This document shows positions 50,501 through 63,496 of a DNA stretch of 64,000 bases, in pieces (the stretch's first letter is position 1; every line of letters begins with the position of its first letter). The notes under the pieces are model-generated. The model searched no databases, had not been told where the DNA came from, and was given only the letters and a program-made list of their open reading frames with translations. The DNA is from Liolophura sinensis (Eukaryota; Mollusca; Polyplacophora; Chitonida; Chitonidae): contig NC_088300.1 of assembly GCF_032854445.1 (NCBI RefSeq), positions 1,114,001-1,178,000 on the forward strand, given 5' to 3'. The position numbers and the translations under genes are program-made.

Positions 50501-53358
50501 GTTCAAATCCCACAAATTGGGTTCACCATATATTCAAATCCCACAAACCTGGTTCACCATGTATTCAAATCCAACAAACCTGGTTCACCATGTCTTCAAA
50601 TCCCACAAACCTGGTTCACCATGTCTTCAAATCCCACAAACCTGGTTCTCCATGTATTCAAATCCCACAAAGCTGGTACACCACGTATTCAAATCCCACA
50701 AACCTGGTTCACCATGTATTCAAATCCCACAAACCAGGTACACCATTTTTTCAAATGCACAAACCTGGTACATCATGTCTTCAAATTCCACAATTCTGGT
50801 ACATTATGTATTCAAATCCCCAAAACCTGGTTCTCCATGTATTCAAATCCCACAAAGCTGGTACATCATGTATTCAAATCCCACAAACCTGGTTCACCAT
50901 GTATTCAAATCCCACAAACCAGGTACACCATTTTTTCAAATCCCACAAACCTGGTACATCATGGATTCAAATCCCTCAAACCTGTTTCACAATGTATTCA
51001 AATCCACCAACCTGGTACATCATCTCTTCAAATCCCAAAAACCTGGTTCACCATGTATTCAAATCCCACAAATATGGTTCACCATGTCTTCAAATCCCAC
51101 AAATATGGTTCACCATGTCTTCAAATCCCACAACCTGGATCACCATGTCTTCAAACCCCACAAACCCGGTACACAATGTCTTCAAATCCCACAAATCTGG
51201 TTTACCATGTCTTCAAATCCCACAAATCTGGTTCACCATGTATTCAAATCCCACCAACCTGGTACATTATGTATTCAAATCCCACAAAACCTGCTACACC
51301 ATGTATTGAAATCCCACAAATCTGGTTCACCATGTCTTCAAACCCCACAAACCCGGTACACCATGTCTTCAAATCCCACAAATCTGGTTTACCATGTCTT
51401 CAAATCCCACAAAATCTGGTTCACCATGTATTTAAATCTCACAAACCTGGTACACCATGTCTTCAAATCCCATAAATCTGATTCACCATGTATTCAAATC
51501 TCACAAACCTGGTTCACCATGTCTTCAAATCCCACAAACCTGGTTCACCATGTATTCAAATCCCACAAACCTGGTTCACTATGTAATCAAATCTCACAAA
51601 CCTGGTTCACAATGTATTCAAATCCCAGAAACCTGGTACACCATGTCTTCAAATCCCATAAATCTGGTTCACCATGTATTCAAATCTCACAAACCTGGTT
51701 CACCATGTATTCAAATCTCACAAACCTGGTTCACCACGTATTCAAATCCCACAAACCTGGTTCACCATGTATTCAAATCTCCACAACCTGTTTCACCATG
51801 TATTCAAATCCCACACACCTGGTTTACCATGTATTCAAATCCCACAAACCTGGTACATCATGTCTTCAAATCCCACAAACCTGGTACCTCATCTCTTCAA
51901 ATCCCACAAACCTGGTACATCATATATTCAAATCCCACAAACCAGTTAAATTATGTCTTCAAATCTCACAAATCTGGTACACCATGTATTCAAATTCCAC
52001 ATATCTGGTTCGCCATTTCTTCAAATCCACAAACTGGTACATCATGTCTTCAAATCCCACAAACCTGGTACATCATGTCTTCAAATGCCACAAATCTGGT
52101 TCACTATCTATTCGAATCCACAAACCTGGTTCGCCATGTCTTCAAATCCCACAAACCTGGTACATCATGTCTTCAAAATCCCACAAACCTGGTTCACCAG
52201 GTATTCAAATCCCACCAACCTGGTTCACCATGTATTTAAATCCCACCAACCTTGTTCACCATGTCTTCAAATCCCACAAACCTGGTTCACCAGGTATTCA
52301 AATCCCACAAATTTTGTTTACTATCTATTCAAATCCCACAAATCTGGTTTACCAGGTATTCAAATCCCACAAATTTTGTTCACTATCTATTCAAATCCCA
52401 CAAATCTGGTTTACCATGTATTCAAATCCCACCAACCTGCTTCACTATGTCTTCAAATCCCACAAACCTGGTACACCATGTATTCAAATCGCCCAAATCT
52501 TGTTCACCATCTATTTAAATCCCACAAACATGGTACATTATGTCTTCAAATCACACAAACCTGGTTCACTATGTATTCAAATCCCACCAACCTGGGACAC
52601 CATGTACTTAAATCCCTCAAACCTGGTTCACCGTGTATTCAAATCCACAAATCTGGTACGCCATGTCTTCAAATCTCACAAACCTGGTTCACTCTGTCTT
52701 CAATCCCACAAATCTGGTTCACAAAGTGTTCAAATTACACAGACCTGGTACACCATGTCTTCAAATCCCACAATCCTGGTTTACCAGGTATTCAAATCTC
52801 ACAAATCTGGTTCACCATGTATTCAAATCCCACCAACCTGGTACATTATGTCTTTAAATCCCACAAATCTGGTTCACCATGTCTTCAAATCCCACAAACC
52901 TGGTTCACCATGTCTTTAAATCCCACAATCCTGGTTCACCATGTATTCAAATCTCACAAACCTGGTTCACAATGTATTCAAATCCCACAAACCTGGTTTA
53001 TTCAATCCCACAAACCCGGTTCACCATGTATTCATATCCACAAACCTTGGTAGATTATGTCTTCAAATCCCACAAATCTGGTTCACCATGCATTGAAATC
53101 CCACAAACCTGGTACACCATGTCTTCAATCCCATAAATCTGGTTCACCATGTATTCAAATCCCACAAACTGGTACACCATGTATTCAAATCCACAAACCT
53201 GGTTCACCATGTATTCAAGTCCCACAAACCTGGTTTACCATGTATTCAAGTCCCACAATCCTGGTACATCATGTCTTCAAATCCCACAAATCTGGTTCAC
53301 CATGTATTCAAATCCCACAAACCTGGTTCAAAATGTATTCAAATCCCACAAACCTGGA
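47598..53358. repeat. 32-bp satellite, about 180 copies (5.8 kb)
   Basis: The unit is CAAATCCCACAAACCTGG plus TTCACCATGTATTC (32 bp). Alternatives are TACATC, TCTTC and AATCTGG. Because 32 is not a multiple of three, the translation has a 32-residue period made of three successive frames, giving a + strand ORF of 1013 codons. Many longer blocks are duplicated within the array (for example 48530-48640 and 49270-49375). It is the largest array in the window and sits between genes. Confidence 0.97.
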
Positions 53359-54070
53359 GAAACGAAGGAGAAACGTAATGCCATTGAATGCATGCTTACC
53401 TATTTTGTATTAGAATAAGATATATTCAGCATTGCGTTTTGGTGCTTTCTCCAAAATTCATTGGCAGTGCTATAAGAAGGTACACAGAATACAGAAACTT
53501 TTAATGTACAACGTACCGTCATACTATATATTCAGATCATAAGACTTTTGTGGGTGCTTTTTATAAGTATTTTGGGGTTGGTTGATTGAAGTACTGAAGC
53601 GACTGAAAACTGCCTCAATATTAGAGACATTTAGTCAGACGGGTAACATCGATATCAGTTGAAAGTAATCGCTTATTTACATAATGTTCATATCGCGGAA
53701 TTGCGATCAATGGATCAAGATGTGAAACCATGGTTACCAACGCACGTGAGGTAAACAGCTTCAGGATGCCATGCAAGCAGTTTATCAATACAAGCACCGA
53801 TACTTGCATTGTTGAAGGACATATTTCTGCCTTAACAACATTGTTCCATCAAGATACCTAGAAACTAAACAAGAGATTAATAGATCAGTCTTCTTGTCTG
53901 TAAATCTTTTTGTCGTTCCATCTAGATAAGGCTTAGCGATCAATAAATCGAACACTCAATTCGTTAAGAAACATTTGATATAGTTACCTACCCAACTGTT
54001 AACGCAGACCTTCATCTATTCCAAATTTCAGAAGTGGAAAAAACTCTACAGTCAGTTCGCCAGCCAGTTG
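53359..54070. other. Intergenic, nothing recognised
   Basis: Unique sequence between two arrays, without coding features. Confidence 0.5.
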
Positions 54071-54071
54071 A

Positions 54072-54172
54072 TGTAATTAACCAATCAGTCATATGGTTAA
54101 CCAGTCAGTCATATGGTTAACCAATCAGTCATATGGTTAACCAGTCAGTCATATGGTTAACCAGTCAGTCAC
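54072..54172. repeat. 20-bp repeat (GGTTAACCAGTCAGTCATAT), about 5 copies
   Basis: Five adjacent copies differing by C/A changes in CCAATCAG versus CCAGTCAG. It lies immediately upstream of the 36-bp array. Confidence 0.9.
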
Positions 54173-54204
54173 ATACATGTAGTTTACCAATCGGCCATCT
54201 AGAT

Positions 54205-54895
54205 ATACAGGAAAGGCAACACACTAATCGGCCATCCAGTCTTACAAGAAAACAACACACTAGCGGTCATCCGATCATACAAGAAAACAACGCACTAATC
54301 GGTCATCCAGTCTTACAAGAAAACAACGCACTAATTGGCCATCCAGTCTTACAAGAAAACAACGCACTAATCGGCCATCCAGTCTTACAAGAAAACAACA
54401 CACTAATCGGCCATCCGGTCATACAGGGAAACACACACTGATCGGCCATCGCGTCATACAGGAAACAACACACTAATCGGCCATCCAGTCTTACAAGAAA
54501 ACAACGCACTAATTGGCCATCCAGTCTTACAAGAAAACAACACACTAATAGGCCATCCGGTCATACAGGGAAACAACACACTGATCGGCCATCCGGTCAT
54601 ACAGGGAAACAACACACTAATCGGCCATCCGGTCATACAGGGAAATCACACACTGATCGGCCATCCAGTCATACGGGAAAACAACACACTAATTGGGCAT
54701 CCATTCACACAGGGAAACAACACACTAATCGGCCATTCAGCCACACAGGAAAGCAACACACTAATCGGCCATCAAGTCATACAGGGAACCAACACACTAA
54801 TCGGCCATCCAGTCATACGGAAAACAACACACTGATCTGCCATTCAGTCGTACAGGGAAACAACACACTAATCGGCCGTCCAGTCACAGAAAAAA
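54205..54895. repeat. 36-bp array (CTAATCGGCCATCCAGTC), about 19 copies
   Basis: Units combine CTAATCGGCCATCCAGTC with TTACAAGAAAACAACACA or ATACAGGGAAACAACACA. The ACAAGAAAACAAC and ACAGGGAAACAAC subtypes are interleaved in blocks. Confidence 0.9.
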
Positions 54896-55607
54896 CAATA
54901 TTTTCGTCAACAATGCTGTCACAAGAAAACAATATACCAGTCAACAATGCCGTCACAGGAAACAGCCTACCAGTCAATATGTAATATACAGGAAATCAAT
55001 ATACGAATCAACCATGTAGTCATTCAGGAAAGCATTAAACCATGCAATCCAGTTACACACGAAAACAATACTCCATTCCAGCCAAACAGTAGTTATTCCT
55101 TCATACACCATCCATGATGTTATCGAAGATACAGACAAAACCAGCAACCAGTCGGTAAACCATGCAGATGAAATCCCTTACCACATTATTAAACAAAACA
55201 AAACTTGTGCTTAAACATCTGTCGTACAAGTTCTTTGTCCCCGTCATTTGATTTTATATTCCTTTCTAGCTGTTCTAACGCCAATTTCCATTTTCCTCAT
55301 ACACACACCTGTCTCCGCTGACGTCGATGGTAAGGGCGCAGTGAGAATACGGGAGCAGTCGGTTAACAGAATATCAGTATAACGTCAGATCTCCAGTCGC
55401 CGAGCACCTCTGGAAACTTCGTAGTGAGAAGCAGAACATATAACACTTACCTGAGCAGGTAAATGCCGTCTATATCTTCTGAAAACTACGAGGTCTTCTG
55501 TAAGACACTACTGGCTCATAAGAATCTGGAGGGCTCATAAGAATCTGGAGCTTGTGCAAATTATTGGACGATACGGTGTTTATAAAAAGGTGGTCAGTTT
55601 GGAAGTC
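54896..55607. other. Upstream region of the Dispatched-like gene
   Basis: It begins with diverged repeat-like text and continues into unique sequence. Near the start codon are a direct 19-bp duplication (GGGCTCATAAGAATCTGGA-like, about 55510-55550) and TATAAAAA (55581-55588). The latter lies only 20 bases before the ATG, so it is probably not the functional TATA box. The promoter is not identifiable. Confidence 0.35.
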
Positions 55608-58600
55608 ATGGCGGAGGGTGCGGCTGTGAGTGAAACACGTCCCGGGCCCCGGGATAGTGCCGGTGAGGAGACAGACGGCACAACGGTTCTGACACAGGAG
55701 GAGGAGGAGGAGGTGATGCATGCGGTACCTGGAGACAGCAACTCTAATGGGTCCACCGTCCAGGTACCAACCCCGTGGAGACAGGAACCAACTCCACCCC
55801 CAACCCCGATTGCCTTCTGCTCCTTTATAGCCAACAGGCCAAAATTAGCACTGGGTAAGTAAAATTATATTTTGCCAGAATGTAGCAAAGCGCACTAACC
55901 CTGGCGCATTTGGCACTCAAACTTTAACAAAAGCGTATCTAGTCCTAGCTATGGATGTGCGTACAGTTCTGTGACCATCCTAGCTACGGGCGTGTGTACA
56001 AATGTGTAACCGTCTTAGCTATATTTACGCACATCCGTAGCTAGGACGGTCACAGATATGCACACACATCCATGGCTAGGGCGGTCAGAGATTTGTACAC
56101 ATCCATATCTAGGACGGTCACAGATTTGTGCACAGAAGTGAGGTATGACTTCTTTGAGGAGAAAAGACACGAGCTCATTCTGCCATGAAATGTCTGATGA
56201 GATGAGCTCATTGTGCCATGAGATTTCTGAGATGAGCTCATTGTGCCTTGAGATGTCTGATGAGATGAGCTGATTGTGCCCTGAGATTTCTGATGAGATG
56301 AGCTGATTGTGCTCTGAGATTTCTGATGAGATGAGCTGATTGTGCCCTGAGATTTCTGATGAGATGAGCTGATTGTGCCCTGAGATTTCTGATGAGATGA
56401 GCTCATTGCGTCCTGAGATTTCTGATGAGATGAGCTCATTGTGTCATGACATGTCTGATGAGATGAGCTTATTGTGTTTTGAGATGTCTGATGAGATGAG
56501 CTCATTGTGCCATGAGATTTCTGATGAGATGAGCTCATTGTGTTTTGAGATCTCTGATGAGATGAGCTGATTTTGCCATGACATGTCTGATGAGATGAGC
56601 TCATTGTGCCATGAGATTTCTGGTGAGATGAGCTCATTGTGCCCTGAGATTTCTGATGAGATGAGCTCATTGTGTTTTGAGATGTCTGATGAGATGAGCT
56701 CATTGTGTTTTGAGATGTCTGATGAGATGAGCTCATTGTGCCTTGAGATGTCTGATGAAAAATTAACGCAGGGCATGCAGAGACGTGTTGAATGTATCCA
56801 GAAACGTGTGGTGAGTGAAATCTATCCGTGAAGATCTGTCTATCTGTCTTAAGATGTGACAGGTACTTGGGCCAGATGATCTGACGATCGATTATGGCCG
56901 GGTAATTTGTAATATGGCGATTTTTTCTCGTCGTGTAGAGGTCTTCTACAAGATCAATGCCTACTGTCAAAATTAACACCTGAAATATGTTGTCAGCTGA
57001 AATCTAAGCTTTTCATTGATTTATTGATCAAAGGTTCTTATGGCAAGGAAGGGACCTTAATTGCATCTAAATATGAACAAATAATTATAGATGTGCGTTA
57101 AACACATCCACTGTGGTTGTCATGGCAACCACAAAATATTTGCATTCATGACTATATAGGGTTATGATGTTGTCTAAAAGATTTCATAAAAGCAGACAAT
57201 TGACAGCAAAACGAAACGTTGAATGAAACATCTTTTAAGCCAAACGGTTACATTTAAGCATAAGAAGTTACATTTGAAAGAATGTCTAATGTTAATGGGC
57301 TGGGAGAACATGTAAATACTCAAGTTATCTATGTAATGGGCAAGGCACCACATGGCTCAAACATATTTCTGTGGAAAACAGGATAGTCAAGCTTTTTGAA
57401 AAGTATCATACTTTATTATTTTAATGAATTTCACCGAATGACACGTAAAACAAAATGACATTTTTTGCACATCATTGAATACTGATGATCGCTACTCTCT
57501 TGTGTGTTACTGGCTTTATTTCTTATTTGTATAATTTCTTACACACCTTTGTCTTTGGGAGCTAGTGTTAAACGTTGTTTTGGAAATGGATCTTGCGATT
57601 ATCGATTTGGAACGCTCATCACGGGCTACGAATGGTATATGAATGTCGGACATGAGGCTTATATTGTGTGAACCAAGGCAGCCATTTAAAGAATTTTACG
57701 CAATCAAACACGTTGTTATCAGATTTTTTGCGGCCTAAGCTATGACGTAGCCTTTACCTGTTCACTTCATGAAGTGACATATGATAACACAGAATTAATG
57801 ATAAAACATCATTTCGAGATCGTTTATAACGATTTATTTACATGTAGTTAAAGGGCTATTTCACACAGTGCTATGAGAAAGACATTTATCATTTACGGAT
57901 CACCACAGACGTAAAATCAGTTGATTTACAAGCCGTGTAATATTCAAATTGTGTCATACAGCATCATACCGTCTTAATTGCGGAATGTAACTCTGAAATC
58001 GACCAATATGAAAATGTTGGTAGAATTACGGGCAATAACGGCTTCTAATGTGTCCCCATAACCTGTTCTGAGTCTCGCCGAACCAAAAAACCGCACAAAT
58101 TCACAAACTAAATACATTTCAGACACTGAGCCAGGAACACGCCGACCGTGCACCTGCAGGCTACTCGTAAACTTGAAATATACTCGTATAAATGAAATAG
58201 TACGTCCTAGTGTAAGAAATATCCTTCAAGTATGTCCAATTTTCAGAAGCTATTTATCACTTGGTCCTTCATGGGCGAATGTCAACATCTTTCATCTGTG
58301 ATAAGCTAATGCTTAAACTATTATACGGCAAATACCTTCGACGTTAAAGAGCTAGAGTAAACGTGACGTCACCTTGATGTCAATAATGGAGACGTGCTGA
58401 AGCTGTGTCAAGATGAAGTTTCACTAAACTCTTACTGGGTTGGAAAAAATCTAATCTTTCAGTGGATATAAACATTAGTCACGTGTTATCTTTCATTTTA
58501 ATTATTTATTTATTTGACATGTGTTTTATGCCATGCTCAAGAATATTTCACATACGACGGCGGTTATGGTGGGAGGAAACCGTTGAGAGCCCTAGGGAAA

Positions 58601-61600
58601 TCTTGTGTTCCTTTGGAAAGCACTGTCTCCTTTTCTTCTACATGCTATCGCCTTTATTGTAATGTACCTTGTTTTGCGCGGACACTGGAGTGCTTTAATT
58701 TCTGGAGCCAATTATACTGTTTCAGAATCAATTTACTCACCCTCACAGAATCAATTGACTCAACCTCACAGAATCAACTGACTCAACCTCACAGAATCAA
58801 CTGACTCAACCTCACAGAATCAATTGACTCACCCTCACAGAATAAACAGGAATGACAACAAGATAATGAAGAATAACAATATTGATTGCGGCAAAATGGT
58901 TTGCCTATATATATATACAATAATTTGTTTGCCGCTTGTCCAAAACAGTGTTTTATACAACCAAAAACTACGTTGTTATGTTAATTAACGTACATATTTG
59001 ATTGTTTAACCCCACACTTTAGGATTTTTAACTGATACCACCGACCTTTGGCAAGTTACTGATGAACTTTCCCGCATATGACATGCACAGCATATTGGCG
59101 GAGGACAAGTGGTATTCAGTGAACGACAGACTGCTTATTACTACCAAAGCGCCACAAGCAGGGACTTAAAAAAAGAAACAATCCTAGATATATAATAGCT
59201 GTATGTAGATGGCCATTTCGCAGTTGAATTCTTACTTTTGATCAACCATATTGTCCCAAGCGTCAGTCTTTCGGACGACACCCTGGCTATTGCTTGTCAG
59301 TCTTTCGGACGACACCCTGGCTATTGCTTGTCAGTCTTTCGGACGACACCCTGGCTATTGCTTGTCAGTCTTTCGGACGATACCCTGGCTATTGCTTGTG
59401 TGAAGTACGCGTGAATCCAGCACATTCAATTTCTCAGGAACACTAGGGAGTTCCAGTACAATACACTGATAGTAATTCACTTGCACAATGTCTGTTCCCA
59501 TGAGGACCTGGAATTCATAGTGATTATCATCTTGGTCATATATATGAGAATTTATACAATATCCTTGTTTTATGCAGAAGTATTTTCGACACAAGCATAT
59601 CAAGGCTAAGTATATATCTAGTGTTTTCTTTTCCTCTCAAATCACTAATACTAGCACTGGTAGGCTTGCTCCTTGCAGTTCTGCACTATTTCAGTGGATC
59701 AACAACCACTGAATCAGATTGTGCATGACTGTTGTTAATTCTGCATGTTTGCCCTCCACAGGTTTAACTCTGGGTTGTCACCTCACCTTGTTGCTCTTGA
59801 CAGTAACCCTGATTGGGGCCGGTTACGATCTCCTGCCTGTGGACTTCAGTACCGTGCCCTTGGAGCTGACTGAAGATGAAGCATACCTGAGAGTTCAGGC
59901 CTGGATTAACAGAGACAACGATCCTAATATTCTGCCCAAGGTGAAGGTGTCTAGTCCTGTTGATGAACGATCCACAAACATCGACACGATTCAGCTCATC
60001 TTTGAAGGCGAAAACGTGTTTAGCAAAGAAAGCTTTCAGGCCTTAAGTGAGGTGGAAAACAAACTGACCTCGACTTCTGGTTATGCTGATTACTGCCAGC
60101 TCACGACCGAGGGGCGGTGTAAGCGGCCCCAGTCTGTACTAAGGTTCTTTGACGGCACTCTTCCTCATCCGGTGTTCAATGACACTAAGTTCGAAAATAT
60201 TGGTCTGGTTTTGCGAACCGCGAAGGCTGATGCAAAACTCTCTGCGCTGCTGGATTTTCATTTGGGTAAAGATTTCAGGATTGAGAACGGCTCAAACAAA
60301 GTGCACGGATCCATCACCCGGTCCTTGTTATTCTTCGGTTTCCCTTTGGACGGGTTCACCGACACTGAGGATAAAGACCAGAAGCAGTGGAACAAGGTAC
60401 GAGACTTTCTGGTTGATAACCTCCGTGACCGGCTGTATGACTTGGTGGAAAACGGTTACTCGGGAATGGACATTGTTTTCTACAGTAACATGTTGTTCTC
60501 CGCGGATGTTAGCAAACAGGTTGGCACCGACCTTCTTTTGGCTGCCGCAAGTTTAGCTTTCATTTTCCTCGTCGTTCTTTTCCAGACGCAGTCATTGTTC
60601 ATTTCCTCGTTGGCCCTATTCTCTATATTTACGAGTTTCACTGGCGCTAATCTTATCTACAGAGTCATATTTGACTACAAATACTTCGGGATATTCCACG
60701 TGCTCTCTGTATTTATCATTTTAGGAATCGGAGCAGACGATATATTTGTCTTCTATGATACGTGGCGAGCAACGAGACACGTGGCCTACCCGTCCTTGGC
60801 GCACCGCCTGTCTGCATGTTACCGACAGGCGGCTCTGGCTATGTTAATAACCTCCGTGACCACTATGACAGCCTTTATAGCCAACGCTTTCTCTCCTCTA
60901 CTGGCTATATCCTCGTTCGGATTGTTTTCAGGAATTCTTGTGTTTGTGAACTATGTGAGCGTTGTGTCGTTTTTCCCGTGTGTTGTTGTGGTTTATCATC
61001 TGTATTGGTCAGACTGGTCATGGCCATGTTTCAGGAAGTGTTCACAAGTAGAGGTGAATGCAAAAATCACAGACAGCGCCCAGGACTTGACTCCATCTGA
61101 AACGATGACAAGCCGTAAAAACCCGGTGGTTCGCTTCTTTGGAGGACCATATTTTAAGATTGTCACCCATAAGATAGCCAAGTGGTGTATCCTCGTAGTG
61201 TGTTTTGCCACCCTTTCATGTTTCATTTTCTTTTCAACTAAGCTACAACCAGATGAAGAACCCGTAAGTACTCAGGACTCCTATGAGCAATTTCATTTTT
61301 GAAACCATGTAATAAGGTCTGGATTAATGTGAAGTTCAAGTAAATCATAATCATTACTTAGTAAGGTAAGAATTGTGCTTCACATGCGGCACTGTCATCT
61401 TTTAAAATTTCTATTGTCATATTTATGGGATATTATGATCTTTGTATAGTTTGGTAACCACAATTTGTCTTCCCAAAATTGTTCCTTGCATAGGTACGAA
61501 TTTTCAAGAGTGCTCATAATTACCAGAGGGCGCTAGATAAGGCCAGCTCGAGGTTTGTACCAAGTCGAGAGGACCGGGTTGTGAAAGTGTATTTAATCTG

Positions 61601-62744
61601 GGGCCTACGGACACAGGACCGTTCGAAGTGCCATAGGACAAACTTCTTCAACTGTAAGGGGGAGACAATCTGGGACGACAGCTTCGATCTTAATCCGAAA
61701 CCCGCCCAGGTTGCACTCCAGGTATAGCGTTACTGTCGGCTGTGTTATATTTTGGTGCTGTTATCTCCCTTGTTTTACGAATTTTATACACTATCGATGT
61801 ACATTTTTCTAACCCAAATCCGACTGAAATCTGTTTGAGTTAGAAATTTTGCACAAGTATAACAGTACTGCGGCATGTTCGACTGGGCAATGCAACTAGA
61901 GGAAAGGTAAAATCAACCAATTAACACCTAGCAACACAAATATTGTACATTTACCTGATTGGTGATTAAAGGTGTTTGCATCTTTCGCCCCCGATGATTT
62001 CATTGATCCCTGGTGCTTCCTTTGCTTCTATCGCCCCATGATGATTTCATTGATCCCTGGTGCTTCCTTTGCTTTTATCACCCCCCCCCCCCCCCGATGA
62101 TTTTATTTATTCTTATTGCTTCCTTCGCTTTACCCCCCCCTCAACTCCTCACAGTTTTAATGATTCCTGGTGCTTCCTTTGCTTCTATCGCTCTCTTCCC
62201 CCGTGCTTTTATTGATCTCTAACGCTTCTATTGCCACCTCCAAGATTTCAGCGATCCCTGGTGCTTTTTTTGCTTCTATCGCTGCCCCCCCATGCTTTCA
62301 TTGATCTCTAACGCTTCTGTTGCCGCCTCCAAGATTTCAGCGATCCCTGGTGCTTTCTTTGCTTCTGCTGACTCCCAGAAAGCGAGTCTGAATACATCTC
62401 TGTCATAGCGGTGTTGCCATCGCCAGGTGATGAAGGAAGCACCTTAAAATCACAAAACCTGTGTCACATAAGAGGGATGAAAGCTTACAGGACATGATAG
62501 TATTACTCATTGTCATTAGCTAAGGTCGTAGGCGAAATCACCGAATAGTGTATTACTCTCCTGAAAATAAAGGATGCATTGGCGTGGCATATGAACTGAT
62601 CTTTCTTTTCCCCTTTAGCGTTTGTGTGACAAAATTCGGAAACTAAGTGAGAAGGAGAACGAGGCCCTGTTCATCAGACGAAGTCCCATCAGCGGACTCT
62701 TAGAGGTGAACTGCTTCCTGGATGGGATGGACAAATTCTTACAG
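55608..62744 (+). CDS. DISP-like: Dispatched-family transporter, 5' part (4 exons visible, continues past the right edge)
   Basis: Exons: 55608-55854, 59762-61263, 61494-61721 and 62619-62744, with compatible phases (1, 0, 0), giving 701 codons so far. Exon 1 encodes a cytosolic acidic and proline-rich N-terminus. Exon 2 starts with a first membrane helix (about residues 84-104), then a large extracellular domain, then the five-helix sterol-sensing block of RND-type proteins. Gly-Ala-Asp-Asp at about residues 406-409 (60730-60741) is the conserved acidic pair of the fourth helix used for cation-driven transport. The helices around it (IFHVLSVFIILGIGADD; TMTAFIANAFSPLLAISSFG) match Dispatched rather than Patched in my reading. 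A further helix near the end of exon 2 opens the second half. Dispatched releases lipid-modified Hedgehog from secreting cells; DISP3-type relatives have other roles, and I cannot separate them here. Exons 3-4 encode the start of the second extracellular domain. ATG 55608 is chosen as the first Met with a typical N-terminus. Confidence 0.85.
55940..56118. repeat. Imperfect inverted and direct repeats in intron 1 of the Dispatched-like gene
   Basis: The left part reads CTATGGATGTGCGTACAG...TGACCATCCTAGCTACGG. The right part reads ACGCACATCCGTAGCTAG and GACGGTCACAGAT, which is nearly its reverse complement, and then repeats directly twice more. The left and right halves could fold into a long hairpin of around 45 bp with mismatches. 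Confidence 0.65.
56170..56765. repeat. 33-bp array in intron 1, about 18 copies
   Basis: The unit contains GAGATTTCTGATGAGATG and AGCTCATTGTGCCCT (33 bp), with TTTTGAGATGTCTG and CATGACATGTCTG subtypes. GAGCTCATT contains a SacI-like palindrome in each copy. The 11-codon period gives ORFs on both strands, rejected as genes. Confidence 0.9.
56870..58490. other. Unique intron sequence
   Basis: AT-rich intron 1 sequence of the Dispatched-like gene, with no repeats or coding signals that I recognise. Confidence 0.5.
58500..58605 (-). mobile_element. SINE fragment, reverse orientation, intron 1
   Basis: TTATTTATTTATTTGACATG, TGCTCAAGAATATTTCAC, ATACGACGGCGGTTATGG and GGGAGGAAACCG are the reverse complement of the SINE 3' body and tail found at 42324, with divergence. 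The head is missing. Confidence 0.8.
58735..58845. repeat. 23-bp repeat (CTCACAGAATCAATTGACTCA), about 5 copies
   Basis: Five adjacent copies of AACCTCACAGAATCAA plus CTGACTC. The outer copies carry CCCTCACAG in place of ACCTCACAG. It lies in intron 1 of the Dispatched-like gene. Confidence 0.9.
59262..59398. repeat. 40-bp repeat, 4 copies
   Basis: Four nearly identical copies of GTCAGTCTTTCGGACGACA plus CCCTGGCTATTGCTT, located about 370 bp before exon 2. The period is about 34-40 bp depending on where the unit is cut. Confidence 0.85.
61975..62365. repeat. ~45-bp repeat with C-rich tract in intron 3
   Basis: About eight copies around GATCCCTGGTGCTTCCTTTG and CTTCTATCGCC, with C runs of different length. 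The longest is about 16 C (62080-62095). Confidence 0.85.
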
Positions 62745-62754
62745 GTAATCGTTG

Positions 62755-63490
62755 TCCACTTATTACTGACTGAGACACGGCCTTATTACTGACAAAGACA
62801 CTGCCTTTTACTGATAGAGACACGGTCTTATTACTCACTGAGACACGGCTTTATTACTAAATGAGACACGACCTTATTACTGACTGAAACACGGTCTTAT
62901 TACTGATAGAGAAACGGTCTTATACTGGTAGAGACACGGCCTTATGCTGATAGAGACACGGCCTTTTACTGATAGAGAAACGGCCTTATTGCTCACTGAG
63001 ACACGGCATTATTACTAAATGAGACACGACCTTAATACTGACTGAAACACGGTCTTATTACTGATAGAGAAACGGTCTTATTACTAACTGAGACACGGCC
63101 TTATTAGTAACTGAAACACAGCCTTAGTACTTACTGAGACACGACCTTATACTGATAGAGACCCTGTCTTATTACTCACTGAGACACGGCCTTATACTCA
63201 TAGAGACACTGCCTTATTTCTAACTAAGACACGGTCTTATACTGATAGAGATACGGCCTTATACTGATAGAGACACGGCCTTATGCTGATAGAGACACGG
63301 CCTTATTACTCACTGAGACACGGCTTTATTACTAAATGAGACACGACCTTATTACTGACTGAGACACAGTCTTATTACTGATAGAGAAACAGCCTTATTA
63401 TTAACTGAGACACGGCCTTATTACTGACTGAGACACAACCTTATTACTAAGTGAGACACGACCTTATTACTGACTGAGATATGACCTTGT
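62755..63490. repeat. ~23-bp array after exon 4, about 32 copies
   Basis: The two interleaved forms are CTTATTACTGACTGAGACACGG and CTTATACTGATAGAGACACGG. It starts only about 15-20 bp after the donor at 62745. The block TTTATTACTAAATGAGACACG recurs at about 62851, 63009 and 63324. Confidence 0.9.
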
Positions 63491-63496
63491 TACTGA

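Noticed and set aside
47649-53418. Series of + strand ORFs with SNPTNLVHHV-type repeats
   Set aside because: They are frame-cycling translations of the 32-bp satellite. There is no start context, signal peptide or unique domain.
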